In this document: positions 17,532-26,832 of the stretch, in pieces
Layout of the letters: each line of letters begins with the position of its first letter
Position numbering within the stretch: the stretch's first letter is position 1
DNA from: Flavobacteriaceae bacterium
GTDB lineage: Bacteria; Bacteroidota; Bacteroidia; Flavobacteriales; Flavobacteriaceae
Direction of reading: 5' to 3'
NCBI GenBank assembly: GCA_028281065.1
Contig: JANQKN010000160.1
Location: forward strand, 1 to 64,000
DNA length: 64,000 nt
Position numbers and translations under genes: made by a program
Notes under the pieces: generated by a model
Databases searched by the model: none
Told to the model about the DNA's origin: nothing
Seen by the model: only the letters and a program-made list of their open reading frames with translations

Positions 17532-18335
17532 ATGAAAAAATTATTTTCTATTCTAGCAATTGCAGCAATGATTTTTGCGGGAACCAACAACGCAAACGCA
17601 ACAGCTGCTCAAACAGCGCCAACTAACGTACAAACATTAGTGGCGGCATCCACAGTTACCATAGTTCAAGATGAAGACGCATCTTCCGATACGGAGGAGA
17701 GAGGATTCCACCAAGAGCTTAAAAAGAGATTCATCGAAGGGGGTCCAGGATTTATGGGAATTGTATTGTTGTGTTTAATTCTTGGTCTAGCCATTGCTAT
17801 TGAAAGAATTATCTATCTAAACCTATCCACTACAAATACTCAGAAATTGGCCAACAATGTAGAGGATGCATTAAATAGCGGTGGTATCGAAGCTGCAAAA
17901 GAGGTTTGTAGAAATACAAAAGGACCTGTTGCTTCTATCTACTATCAAGGTCTTGACCGTGCCAGTGAGAGCATCGATGCAGCAGAAAAAGCTGTAGTAT
18001 CTTACGGTGGGGTGCAAATGGGACAATTGGAAAAGAATGTATCTTGGGTATCTTTATTTATCGCCTTGGCACCGATGCTTGGTTTCATGGGAACGGTAAT
18101 TGGTATGATCGATGCATTCGATAAAATCCAGGCGGCTGGAGATATGAACCCATCCTTGGTTGCAGGAGGTATTAAAGTAGCACTTCTTACAACGGTATTT
18201 GGTCTTATCGTGGCCATTATCCTTCAAGTTTTCTATAACTACATCATCGCTAAAATCGATAGCATTGTAAACAGTATGGAAGATGCTTCTATCACATTGA
18301 TCGATATGTTGGTAGACTACAAAAACAAAAAGTAA
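17532..18335 (+). CDS. exbB: MotA/TolQ/ExbB proton-channel protein
   Basis: The inner-membrane channel that couples proton flow to TonB or a related transducer. It has 267 residues. A cleavable-looking N-terminal segment (MKKLFSILAIAAMIFAG, then an Ala/Thr-rich stretch) precedes TM1 (GFMGIVLLCLILGLAIAIERI). Two more helices follow: WVSLFIALAPMLGFMGTVIG and ALLTTVFGLIVAIILQVFYN, containing the conserved LAPMLGFMGTVIGM and AGGIKVALLTTVFGL signatures. The N-terminal leader is usual for flavobacterial ExbB. First gene of a four-gene operon. Confidence 0.95.
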   Translation: MKKLFSILAIAAMIFAGTNNANATAAQTAPTNVQTLVAASTVTIVQDEDASSDTEERGFHQELKKRFIEGGPGFMGIVLLCLILGLAIAIERIIYLNLSTTNTQKLANNVEDALNSGGIEAAKEVCRNTKGPVASIYYQGLDRASESIDAAEKAVVSYGGVQMGQLEKNVSWVSLFIALAPMLGFMGTVIGMIDAFDKIQAAGDMNPSLVAGGIKVALLTTVFGLIVAIILQVFYNYIIAKIDSIVNSMEDASITLIDMLVDYKNKK

Positions 18336-18354
18336 TTTTTAAAAGCATACTGTA

Positions 18355-18798
18355 ATGGGTTTATATAAAATCGCAAAAATTTTAGCTTGGGTTTTCGGAA
18401 TTGCCGGAATAGCTACCTATGTAATGATACTTGCAAAGGGAGATAAGGCAATCGAAATCGCAGCTGACAACGGAGATGTTTCCGCTGTTAATCCTATCTA
18501 TACTGTAGCACTAATCGTTTTCGTATTATTGCTGGGAATAGTATTGGTATTTGTTCTAAAGGGATTGGCACAAGGAAACATAAAGAAGACCTTAATGTCT
18601 ATTGGTGCCTTCTTGGTAGTAGTAGCAATATCATACGGATTGGCTCAAGGAGTAGAAACTCCAATGGGAGACGACAAAGTATTATCTGCCAGTGGTTCTA
18701 GATGGGCAGGAGCAGGATTGTATGCTTTTTACATCCTAGCAATTGTTGCCATTGGAGCCATGCTATGGAGCGGTGTAAAAAAATTAACAAGTAAGTAA
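18355..18798 (+). CDS. Conserved membrane protein between exbB and exbD
   Basis: 147 residues with four predicted helices: ILAWVFGIAGIATYVMIL, YTVALIVFVLLLGIVLVFVL, LMSIGAFLVVVAISYGL and GLYAFYILAIVAIGAMLW. It starts 19 bases after exbB, and its TAA is directly followed by the exbD ATG (TAAATG). From its position it is probably an accessory subunit of the ExbBD motor complex. I recall this arrangement from other Flavobacteriia, but the function is unknown. Confidence 0.85.
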   Translation: MGLYKIAKILAWVFGIAGIATYVMILAKGDKAIEIAADNGDVSAVNPIYTVALIVFVLLLGIVLVFVLKGLAQGNIKKTLMSIGAFLVVVAISYGLAQGVETPMGDDKVLSASGSRWAGAGLYAFYILAIVAIGAMLWSGVKKLTSK

Positions 18799-19425
18799 AT
18801 GGGAAGAAGAGCAACACCCGAAGTTAATGCGGGGTCTATGGCAGACATAGCATTCCTTCTGCTTATCTTTTTCTTGGTAACTACTACCATCGAAAAGGAC
18901 AAGGGGATTGCTAGACAGTTGCCTCCTAAGCAAGAGGACATTCCAGAAGATGTTATCATTAAGCAAAAGAACTTGTTTATTGTTAATGTAAACAGGAATG
19001 ACCAATTGTTGGTGGAAGAGGAGCTGATGGAGCTTAAAGACCTGAAGCAAGCCGCTATCGATTTTATCGATAACGGAGGAGCCCCAGCGGGCTCACCAGA
19101 GCACTGTAACTATTGTAAAGGGAAACGTTTGCCCGATTCATCCGATAACCCAGACAAAGCGGTTATCTCTGTACAGAACGACCGATTGACATCCTATGGG
19201 ATGTATATCGCTGTACAAAACGAATTGGTAGCAGCATACAATCACCTTAGAAATAGAGAATCGCAACGTTTATACGGATGGGATTTTACCGAGATGAAAA
19301 AAGCCATGGACGATGGTGATATAAAAGGAGCAAAGGCCGATGATATCGAAGAGAAGCTTAAGAATATTCAAGCATTGATACCTCTTAAACTCTCCGAAGC
19401 CGAGCCTAAGCAAGCAGGATCTTAA
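18799..19425 (+). CDS. exbD: ExbD/TolR-family protein with an inserted CxxC loop
   Basis: 208 residues. A short cytoplasmic N-terminus precedes the single helix SMADIAFLLLIFFLVTTTIE with the conserved proton-pathway Asp16, then the periplasmic domain. Between residues 93 and 122 lies an insertion with HCNYC (Cys103 and Cys106) followed by lysines, absent from proteobacterial ExbD, which could form a disulfide or bind metal. The total is longer than the 140 or so residues of typical ExbD. It is translated directly after the four-helix membrane protein. Confidence 0.92.
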   Translation: MGRRATPEVNAGSMADIAFLLLIFFLVTTTIEKDKGIARQLPPKQEDIPEDVIIKQKNLFIVNVNRNDQLLVEEELMELKDLKQAAIDFIDNGGAPAGSPEHCNYCKGKRLPDSSDNPDKAVISVQNDRLTSYGMYIAVQNELVAAYNHLRNRESQRLYGWDFTEMKKAMDDGDIKGAKADDIEEKLKNIQALIPLKLSEAEPKQAGS

Positions 19426-19436
19426 AAAGATAAAAA

Positions 19437-19910
19437 ATGTCAAAATTTAAAAAGAAAAAAGACGGAGGAATTCCCGCGATATCTACTGCATCCTTGCCGG
19501 ATATTGTATTCATGCTTCTGTTTTTCTTTATGGTGGTAACTGTACTACGGGATAGTAATCTTTTGGTAGAGCAAACCCTTCCTAAAGGAGATCAGGTAGA
19601 AAAGCTGAAAAAAGATAGATCCTTGTTCATTTATGCAGGAAAGCCAAGCCCAAGGTACCAAAAACAATACGGTACCGAAGGTAAGATCCAGATTAGGGAT
19701 AAATATACCAGTTTGGAAGGATTACCAGCAGCCCTTACCGAATTAAGGGAAGGATTGCACCAAGACCTTCAAAGTAGGGTAATGGTAGCCCTTAAAGTGG
19801 ACGAAGAAACCAATACCGGTTTGGTATCCGATATCAAACAAAAACTGCGGGATTTGCAGATGTACAAAGTAATTTACATCACCTCTCCCGGTAATCAGGT
19901 AGAGAATTAA
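19437..19910 (+). CDS. exbD: Second ExbD/TolR-family protein
   Basis: 157 residues. The transmembrane segment TASLPDIVFMLLFFFMVVTV carries the conserved Asp, followed by a periplasmic domain of normal ExbD size ending TSPGNQVEN. It lies 11 bases downstream of the first exbD. Two different ExbDs suggest a heteromeric motor, possibly powering TonB or another outer-membrane process; this pairing is inferred from context. A terminator follows. Confidence 0.93.
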   Translation: MSKFKKKKDGGIPAISTASLPDIVFMLLFFFMVVTVLRDSNLLVEQTLPKGDQVEKLKKDRSLFIYAGKPSPRYQKQYGTEGKIQIRDKYTSLEGLPAALTELREGLHQDLQSRVMVALKVDEETNTGLVSDIKQKLRDLQMYKVIYITSPGNQVEN

Positions 19911-19930
19911 TTTTTCTATATACCTTTCGA

Positions 19931-19968
19931 CAAAAATCGTCTTGAATTTCAAGGCGATTTTTGTTTTA
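19931..19968 (+). terminator. Terminator of the exb operon
   Basis: Arms CAAAAATCG (19931-19939) and CGATTTTTG (19955-19963) enclose CTTGAA/TTCAAG, followed by TTTT. Confidence 0.85.
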
Positions 19969-19989
19969 AGGAATCCCTATCTTTATCGT

Positions 19990-20703
19990 ATGACACACAT
20001 CATAAGGAGACAGCTGTTGTTTTTGGTCCTACTGTTACCCGCTTTCTTTTGTTTGGCGCAAGAGGAAGTGGAAGAAAGTATTTTCCTGGATAAAAAATAC
20101 CGGGAAGACCAACTTTATGTAGGGGTTACCTATAACCTGCTTACAAGCGTACCCAGCGGTGTAAACCTTCAAGGGGTCTCTGGGGGGATCGAGTTTGGAT
20201 ACCTTAGGGACATGCCCATTAATGAGCGCAGGAATATTTCCATTGCCCTAGGGTTGGGTTTTAACTTCGATCAGCTGGGGCAGACTTTATTTATTGGTGA
20301 GGGCGAAGACAATACTACTATTTTTAGAATACTGGACAACACGGTAAATTACGACAGCAATCGTTTTAGTACAGCAACCATAGAGCTCCCTTTCGAGTTC
20401 CGTTGGCGGACTTCAACAACCAAGGATTACACCTTTTGGCGTATCTATACAGGGTTTAGGGTAGGATATACCTATTGGTACCGCGCTAGGTTTAAACAAT
20501 CGGGCAATAGAGTAAGCCAAACCGATATTCCAGAGTTCGATCAATTGCGTCTGTCTGCGCATCTTAGCTTTGGCTATGGAACCTTTAATTTCTATACTTC
20601 CTATAGCATTAATCCTTATTTTAAAGATGCGAAAACCTCCAATACAGGAGAGAGTATCGATTTTAGAACCCTAAAATTGGGAATTATTTTCTATATCCTA
20701 TAG
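19990..20703 (+). CDS. PorT-like outer-membrane beta-barrel protein
   Basis: 237 residues from the ATG at 19990 with a signal peptide (RRQLLFLVLLLPAFFCLAQ). The body is barrel-like (LYVGVTYNLL, ISIALGLGFNF, TATIELPFEFRWR, WRIYTGFRVGYTYWYRARF) and ends with LKLGIIFYIL. It resembles PorT/SprT-family barrels, some of which are needed for type IX secretion, but I cannot say it is the T9SS component. The frame could extend to a TTG at 19942, inside the exb terminator, which I reject. Convergent with the PAP2-like gene, overlapping it by 6 bases. Confidence 0.75.
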   Translation: MTHIIRRQLLFLVLLLPAFFCLAQEEVEESIFLDKKYREDQLYVGVTYNLLTSVPSGVNLQGVSGGIEFGYLRDMPINERRNISIALGLGFNFDQLGQTLFIGEGEDNTTIFRILDNTVNYDSNRFSTATIELPFEFRWRTSTTKDYTFWRIYTGFRVGYTYWYRARFKQSGNRVSQTDIPEFDQLRLSAHLSFGYGTFNFYTSYSINPYFKDAKTSNTGESIDFRTLKLGIIFYIL

Positions 20704-21306
20704 CCAGAATTGCACCATAAGAAACTGGGGAACCACCCCAACAAAAAGCCCCATAACCAATTCGGGTACAGTATGGGAATGGGTCGACAGTCTTGATGAA
20801 GCCACCCATCCGTTTCCAAAAAGAAACAAGCCAATCCATAGTAGCATATTAATCTGAAAATGGACACTCAATGCCACAATAAAAAAAGTGATACCGGCAA
20901 CACCCATTTGGTGTAGGCTAGCCTTTACTTTAAACATCACTAGGATAAGCGCAGAAATGCTGGAAAAAAGAATCCCTACAAAGAAATAGTACATTTCTGG
21001 AGCGTCATAAGGATCAAAGACCATTTTTACCACGAGAAGGATCAATAAGCACTGGATCATTAAAGGGATCTTGCGTTCTTTTACATCAGATAATTGGGAA
21101 CTTTGTATAAGTCCTATGCTTTTCAGTAAAAAATAAATCACCACGGGGATTAAAAACGTAATGATAAAGATGGACAAAAGCTTGGTTTGGATCACCTGGA
21201 TGTCCATAAAACGTGGAGTAACGGAGAAATAGATGGCGGTGCCCAAAAGGGGCATAAGTAATGGATGAAGGACGTAAGCGCCCAAACGAAGGAAATAATC
21301 CATCAA
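20698..21306 (-). CDS. Polytopic membrane protein (PAP2-like in part), unknown function
   Basis: 202 residues with about six hydrophobic helices (LHPLLMPLLGTAIYF, LLSIFIITFLIPVVIYFLL, MIQCLLILLVVKMVF, YYFFVGILFSSISALILVM). SSRLSTHSHTVPELVMGLFVG near the end recalls the SxxxxxH motif of PAP2 phosphatases, but the other phosphatase motifs are not evident. Its start overlaps the rpoN stop by 4 bases (ATGA), so it is translated from the rpoN transcript. Confidence 0.78.
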   Translation of the reverse strand: MMDYFLRLGAYVLHPLLMPLLGTAIYFSVTPRFMDIQVIQTKLLSIFIITFLIPVVIYFLLKSIGLIQSSQLSDVKERKIPLMIQCLLILLVVKMVFDPYDAPEMYYFFVGILFSSISALILVMFKVKASLHQMGVAGITFFIVALSVHFQINMLLWIGLFLFGNGWVASSRLSTHSHTVPELVMGLFVGVVPQFLMVQFWL

Positions 21307-22760
21307 ATTTCTTTTCGAAGCCTAGCCACTGGCAGGTCCAATTGCTCCCTATATTTGGCTACCGTACGGCGTGCAATGGGATAGCCCTTTTCCTTTAGGA
21401 TTTTAGCCAGTTTGTCGTCGGTCAATGGTTTTTTCTTGTCTTCTTCGGCAATAGTTATTTCCAGGATCTTTTTAATCTCCTTGGTCGAAACATCTTCCCC
21501 TTGATCATTTTTCATGGATTCGCTAAAGAAGTCCTTTATGAGCTTGGTTCCGTAAGGGGTGTCTACGTACTTGCTGTTGGCAACTCGGGCCACCGTAGAA
21601 ACATCCATGTCTATCTTATCGGCAATGTCCTTTAGGATCATAGGTTTTAGCTTTCGTTCGTCCCCAGTAAGGAAATATTCCTGCTGATGGTGCATGATGG
21701 CATTCATGGTAACGAACAAGGTCTGTTGCCGCTGCTTTATAGCATCTATAAACCACTTGGCAGCATCCAATTTCTGCTTTATAAAAAGTACAGCATCTTT
21801 TTGCGATTTCGATTTGTCCTTCGCATCCTTGTAGCCTTTTAGCATATTGGTGTATTCCCTAGAAACGTGCAGCTCTGGGGCATTACGACCGTTAAGGGTA
21901 AGCTCCAGTTCCCCGTCTACAATCTTAATGGCAAAATCAGGAACCACATGTTCCACGATTCTAGTGTTTCCAGAATACGTTCCTCCGGGTTTGGGGTTAA
22001 GCCCTTCTATTTCAGAAATGGCTTCACGAAGCTCATCTTCACTAATGTCGAACTTGGAAAGCAGTTTCTTGTAATGCTTTTTGGTAAAATGATCGAAAGC
22101 CTCCTTAATGATTTCGGTAGCCAGTTCCACCGAAGGTGATTCGGTTTTACGATCCAATTGCAACAACAAACACTCCTGAAGGTTTCGTGCTGCTACCCCA
22201 GCAGGGTCCAACTCCTGAACGATTGCCAAGACTTCCTCGATCTTTTCTTCGCTGGTATATACATTTTGCGTAAAAGCCAAATCGTCCACAATATCCTGAA
22301 GGTCCCTACGTATATATCCGCTCTCATCTACACTACCTACCAAAAATTGGGCAATTTCCTTTTCCTCATCGTTCAAACGGTAGGTGTTAAGCTGCTGAAG
22401 CAAGTGTTGGTTAAAAGAAGTTCCCGAGGCATAAGGGGTTTGCTTTTCCTCATCGTCGCTACTGTAGTTGTTGGAGGCTAATTTATAACTGGGAATCTCA
22501 TCGTCGCTTAAGTAGTCGTCTACGTTGATTTCGGTTTCAATGGTTTCGGAATCGTTGAAATCGTCAAACTCTTCATTACTGAATTCATCATCTAAGGAAT
22601 CCTTTTCGTCTTTCCCCCCTTCCAATGCTGGATTCTCCTCCAGCTCCTGAGAAATACGCTGCTCGAATGCTTGCGTAGGCAATTGGATCAGCTTCATCAA
22701 CTGAATCTGCTGGGGCGATAGTTTCTGGGATAATTTAAAGTTTAACTGTTGTTTTAACAT
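21303..22760 (-). CDS. rpoN: RNA polymerase sigma-54 factor
   Basis: 485 residues with complete sigma-54 architecture. The Gln/Leu-rich activator-interacting region I (KLSQKLSPQQIQLMKLIQLP) is followed by an acidic region II (DDEFSNEEFDDFND), the core-binding domain, an HTH (DIADKIDMDVSTVARVANSK) and the C-terminal RpoN box ARRTVAKYREQLDLP. It recognises -24/-12 promoters and needs an AAA+ activator, none of which is encoded in this window. A terminator of the upstream asnS separates the two genes. Confidence 0.97.
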   Translation of the reverse strand: MLKQQLNFKLSQKLSPQQIQLMKLIQLPTQAFEQRISQELEENPALEGGKDEKDSLDDEFSNEEFDDFNDSETIETEINVDDYLSDDEIPSYKLASNNYSSDDEEKQTPYASGTSFNQHLLQQLNTYRLNDEEKEIAQFLVGSVDESGYIRRDLQDIVDDLAFTQNVYTSEEKIEEVLAIVQELDPAGVAARNLQECLLLQLDRKTESPSVELATEIIKEAFDHFTKKHYKKLLSKFDISEDELREAISEIEGLNPKPGGTYSGNTRIVEHVVPDFAIKIVDGELELTLNGRNAPELHVSREYTNMLKGYKDAKDKSKSQKDAVLFIKQKLDAAKWFIDAIKQRQQTLFVTMNAIMHHQQEYFLTGDERKLKPMILKDIADKIDMDVSTVARVANSKYVDTPYGTKLIKDFFSESMKNDQGEDVSTKEIKKILEITIAEEDKKKPLTDDKLAKILKEKGYPIARRTVAKYREQLDLPVARLRKEI

Positions 22761-22785
22761 AGAGTAACTACTTGCTGTTAAAATT

Positions 22786-22826
22786 AAAAAAATCCAGCTA
22801 GATTAGGTAGAATCTGGCTGGATTTA
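22786..22826 (-). terminator. Terminator of asnS
   Basis: Arms AATCCAGC (22791-22798) and GCTGGATT (22817-22824) with an inner GATT/AATC. Read on the minus strand the stem is followed by a T-rich run. Confidence 0.85.
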
Positions 22827-22856
22827 TAAGGATATTATGATTGTTTTTTTGAAGGT

Positions 22857-24308
22857 TTAGAACTCGGCATTGCCGGGGGTTCTTGGATAAGGAATTACAT
22901 CCCGAATATTACCCATTCCTGTTACAAAAAGAACCAAGCGTTCAAAACCAAGTCCAAAACCGCTGTGTACACAGGTTCCGTACTTACGAAGGTCTAGGTA
23001 CCAGTAAAGTTCTTCTTCCGGAATATCCATGGCCTTCATCTTTTGTAGAAGCACATCGTAGCGTTCCTCACGCTGCGATCCCCCAACGATTTCTCCAATT
23101 CCAGGAAAAAGCACATCCATGGCGCGAACTGTTTTTTCGTCTTCGTTAAGACGCATATAGAACGATTTTATCTCAGCAGGATAATCGAACAGTATTACTG
23201 GGCACTTAAAGTGCTTTTCTACCAAGAAACGCTCGTGCTCACTCTGTAGGTCTGCTCCCCATTGATCGATTGGGAATTTGAACTTTTTCTTTTTGTTGGG
23301 CTTGGAATTTCTTAGGATATCGATAGCCTCCGTATACGAAACCCTCTTAAACTGGTTATCCACTACAAAGTGCAACTTTTCCCTAAGGGCCATATCGCTT
23401 CTTTCTGCTTGGGGTTTCCCTTTTTCTTCCTGGATCAATCGGTTTTCCAAAAATTCCAGATCGTCCTGGCAATGATCCAAGGCATATTGGATTACATATT
23501 TAATGAAATCCTCTGCCAAGTCCATGTTGTCATCCAGATCATAGAAAGCCATTTCGGGCTCTATCATCCAAAATTCAGCCAAGTGTCTTGACGTATTGGA
23601 GTTTTCGGCTCTAAAAGTAGGTCCAAACGTATATATTTTACCCAATCCCATGGCATAGGTTTCCCCTTCCAACTGCCCACTTACCGTAAGGTTGGTTTCT
23701 TTGCCAAAGAAATCTTCTTTATAATCCACGCTTCCATCCTCGGTTAGGGGAGGGTTTTTTGCATCCAGGGTAGTTACACGGAACATTTCTCCAGCTCCTT
23801 CGGCATCGCTCCCTGTAATTAATGGGGAATGCATATAGTAGAATCCGTTTTTATGAAAATAGTCATGTACGGCAAAAGCCAACTTGGAGCGCAATCGCAT
23901 GATGGCACCAAAGGTGTTGGTTCTAATCCGCAAATGTGCTTGTTCCCTAAGTTTTTCCAAGGTATGTCGCTTGGGCGACAAAATGGTCAACTTTACTTCT
24001 TCAGGATTGGCTTCCCCCAGGATGTTTATACTTGAGGTTTGAATCTCAACTTTTTGCCCTTGCCCTTGGCTTTCGACCAAGGTTCCTTCTACTTCGATCG
24101 CTGCACCAACAGTTACCTTTCGGAGCAATTCTTCGTCAAAATTTTCAAAATCAACAACACATTGTATGTTCTTAATCGTGGAACCGTCATTCAATGCAAT
24201 AAAACGATTGCTTCTAAAGGCTTTTACCCATCCCGAAACAGATACGGTAGCGCCAGAAGGTTCACTTTTAATAATTTCGACTATCTCTTTTTGTTGCGAT
24301 CTTTTCAT
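22857..24308 (-). CDS. asnS: Asparaginyl-tRNA synthetase
   Basis: 483 residues. The N-terminal OB-fold anticodon-binding domain ([22 protein letters not shown]) is followed by the class IIb catalytic domain: motif 2 in [20 protein letters not shown] and motif 3 in [21 protein letters not shown]. The [17 protein letters not shown] sequence favours AsnRS over AspRS. Upstream on the minus strand TATCTTTA (24355-24362) is a possible -7 variant. Confidence 0.97.
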   Translation of the reverse strand: MKRSQQKEIVEIIKSEPSGATVSVSGWVKAFRSNRFIALNDGSTIKNIQCVVDFENFDEELLRKVTVGAAIEVEGTLVESQGQGQKVEIQTSSINILGEANPEEVKLTILSPKRHTLEKLREQAHLRIRTNTFGAIMRLRSKLAFAVHDYFHKNGFYYMHSPLITGSDAEGAGEMFRVTTLDAKNPPLTEDGSVDYKEDFFGKETNLTVSGQLEGETYAMGLGKIYTFGPTFRAENSNTSRHLAEFWMIEPEMAFYDLDDNMDLAEDFIKYVIQYALDHCQDDLEFLENRLIQEEKGKPQAERSDMALREKLHFVVDNQFKRVSYTEAIDILRNSKPNKKKKFKFPIDQWGADLQSEHERFLVEKHFKCPVILFDYPAEIKSFYMRLNEDEKTVRAMDVLFPGIGEIVGGSQREERYDVLLQKMKAMDIPEEELYWYLDLRKYGTCVHSGFGLGFERLVLFVTGMGNIRDVIPYPRTPGNAEF

Positions 24309-24367
24309 TTTGATTCTGAAAAAATAATTGAATATACTTAGCTAAAACAGGCCGTAAAGATACTTTT

Positions 24368-26770
24368 TTAATTCTGAAAATCGACAGGATCTTCTTCCGA
24401 AGAAGGAAGGATTTCCAAAGCAGGTTTTTTGAAGGTTTGCTGATTGGCAATGCTTCTTTCCAAGGACAGTAAAAGCGAAGGTAAAAGCAGTAGATTGGAT
24501 AGCATGGCAAAGAGCAGGGTGGCCGAAACCAAAGCTCCTAATGCTACCGTTCCTCCAAAGCTGGAAATGGTAAAGACCGAAAACCCAAAGAAGAGGACAA
24601 TAGAGGTGTAGAACATACTTACTCCGGTTTCCTTAAGGGCTGCATACACCGATCGTTTTATCTTCCAGTTGTTTGCCAAAAGTTCCTGCCGGTACTTGGC
24701 CAAAAAGTGGATGGTATCGTCTACCGATATACCAAAGGCGATACTAAACACCAGAATGGTAGAAGGCTTTATAGGAACGCCCAAGAAGCCCATGAGACCT
24801 GCCGTGATAAGCAAGGGAAGCAGGTTGGGGATAAGGGATACCAAAATCATTTTTACGTTTCGGAACATCCAAGCCATAAAAATGGCAATAAGCAAGATGG
24901 CCAACGAGAGGGAAAGTACTAGGTTGTTTACCAAATACTTCGTTCCTTTTTCGAAAATGAAAGCTTTACCAGTGATGGAAACATTATAGCGGTCCTCGGG
25001 GAATATCTTCTCGATTTCAGCCCTGAGGTCTTCTTCTATCCTGTCGAAACGCTTTGTTTGCGTATCTTTCATAAAGGTGGTAATCCGCGCATATTGCCCT
25101 GTACTATCAACATAGCTGCCCAGTAAATTGGTGCTTTCTGCACTGTTTTTGGCATACGAGAGGATAAAGGTCCTTTCTTGGCTGTTGGGCAGTTGGTAAT
25201 ATTCTGGATTGTTGTTGTAATAGGCTTGCTTGGAGTATTTTACCAAGTTAACAACCGATATGGTTTTGGAAAGTTCCGGGATTTCATCGATGTATTCCTC
25301 CAATTCGTCCATTCGTTTTAAGGTAGCCAGTTTCATAACCCCTTTTTTTCGTTTGGTATCGACCAGGATTTCCAAGGGCATAATCCCTTCGTATTCTTTT
25401 TCGAAAAACTTGATATCGCTATAAAACTCCTTGTTTTTGGGCATATCCTCGATAAGACTTCCTGAGAGTTTTATATTGAAGATACCAATGATACTGGCAC
25501 ATAGTAATGCTATGGTGGCAATGTAAATAGCAATGCGATGTTCGCGAACCATGCGTTCCATCCAGCTAACAAAACTGCCAATCCAACGTTTGTTCAAGTG
25601 TTTTAAGTGCTTGTATTTGGGTACAGCCATATAACTGTACACAATGGGTATAATGAACAAACTGAGTAAGAAGATGGCGATGATGTTAATGGAGGCTACG
25701 GTACCAAATTCCTTTAGCAATTTGCTATTGGTAAGGATAAATGTGGCAAACCCAGAAGCTGTGGTAACGTTGGTCATTAGGGTAGCATTTCCCACTTTTG
25801 CAATAACCCTTTGCAATGACTTTGCTTGGTTTCCATGAAGCTTTATCTCCTGTTGGTATTTGTTGATGAGGAAAATACAGTTGGGAATCCCAATAACAAT
25901 AATAAGTGGAGGGATCAATGCCGTAAGTACCGTGATCTCATACTTAAGAAGTCCCAATACACCAAAAGACCACATCACCCCAATAATTACGGTAATCATA
26001 GAAATAAAGGTGGCCCTAAAGGATCGGAAAAAGAAAAAGAAGATCAAGGAAGTAACCAGTAATGCTGCCCCAATAAAAAGCTCAATCTCATCGATAATAT
26101 TCTGCGAGTTGAGGGTTCGGATGTAGGGCATCCCACTGGTATATACATTCACCTTCGTTTCGTTCTCAAACCTTTCAATAAGAGGGATAAGGTCTTGGGT
26201 AATGAAATCCTTTCTGGCTGGGGTGTTTACAATGTCCTTTTTAAGATAGACCGCTGTCCTTACAGATTTTTTATTGGGGCTATATACCAGTCCGTTATAA
26301 AAAGGGAGTTTGTTGAACAATTCGTACCGATAGCGATCTAGTTTTTCTTGATCCAGAAGGGTGTCCGTTACAAAGGGAACCAAATCGAATACAGCGGAAT
26401 CTTTTCTCTTTTCCAACTTTTTTAGATCCCCGATGGAAAGGGTAACATCCACTTCCTCGAATTGGGCAATTTCGTTGGCCAAGTTGGACCAAGCCTTAAA
26501 GGTTTCGGGCTCAAAAAGGGTAGAATCCTTAATCCCTAAAATGATGAGGTTTCCTTCTTCCCCAAAGGTGTCCAAAAACTCTACGTATTCTTTATTGAAT
26601 TTATGATCGTCGGGCAGCAGATTGGCTTCTGTATAGGTGAAACGCATGTATTTCCACTGCATGGCCATGAAAACCGTAAGCCCAATTATGGCAATAATGA
26701 TCAGGGTCCTATTGCGAAGGATAAACCGAGCTACCGCACTCCAAAATCCGATACTAAAAAGCTTGTTCAA
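24368..26770 (-). CDS. RND/MMPL-family exporter
   Basis: 800 residues and 12 transmembrane helices in the RND 1+5+1+5 pattern, with two periplasmic loops (about 45-230 and 450-620). The second half contains FGISVDDTIHFLAKYRQE, with the paired Asp expected in the proton relay; the equivalent in the first half is VIGIPNCIFLINKYQQE and lacks Asp. Family members export lipids, hopanoids or large hydrophobic molecules without a dedicated adaptor. Neighbours are asnS and the DUF5686-like barrel; the latter lies 62 bases upstream on the same strand and could be a partner. Confidence 0.9.
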   Translation of the reverse strand: MNKLFSIGFWSAVARFILRNRTLIIIAIIGLTVFMAMQWKYMRFTYTEANLLPDDHKFNKEYVEFLDTFGEEGNLIILGIKDSTLFEPETFKAWSNLANEIAQFEEVDVTLSIGDLKKLEKRKDSAVFDLVPFVTDTLLDQEKLDRYRYELFNKLPFYNGLVYSPNKKSVRTAVYLKKDIVNTPARKDFITQDLIPLIERFENETKVNVYTSGMPYIRTLNSQNIIDEIELFIGAALLVTSLIFFFFFRSFRATFISMITVIIGVMWSFGVLGLLKYEITVLTALIPPLIIVIGIPNCIFLINKYQQEIKLHGNQAKSLQRVIAKVGNATLMTNVTTASGFATFILTNSKLLKEFGTVASINIIAIFLLSLFIIPIVYSYMAVPKYKHLKHLNKRWIGSFVSWMERMVREHRIAIYIATIALLCASIIGIFNIKLSGSLIEDMPKNKEFYSDIKFFEKEYEGIMPLEILVDTKRKKGVMKLATLKRMDELEEYIDEIPELSKTISVVNLVKYSKQAYYNNNPEYYQLPNSQERTFILSYAKNSAESTNLLGSYVDSTGQYARITTFMKDTQTKRFDRIEEDLRAEIEKIFPEDRYNVSITGKAFIFEKGTKYLVNNLVLSLSLAILLIAIFMAWMFRNVKMILVSLIPNLLPLLITAGLMGFLGVPIKPSTILVFSIAFGISVDDTIHFLAKYRQELLANNWKIKRSVYAALKETGVSMFYTSIVLFFGFSVFTISSFGGTVALGALVSATLLFAMLSNLLLLPSLLLSLERSIANQQTFKKPALEILPSSEEDPVDFQN

Positions 26771-26832
26771 ACCCCTGATATTGAAAGTCGCGCAAAGGTA
26801 TTAAATTACCTAAGATTGAACGTTAAAGGATG

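Noticed and set aside
19978..19985. TATCTTTA as promoter of the PorT-like gene
   Set aside because: The nearest TTG is only 14 bases upstream and lies in the exb terminator; it would also leave almost no leader. Left as a possibility, not annotated.
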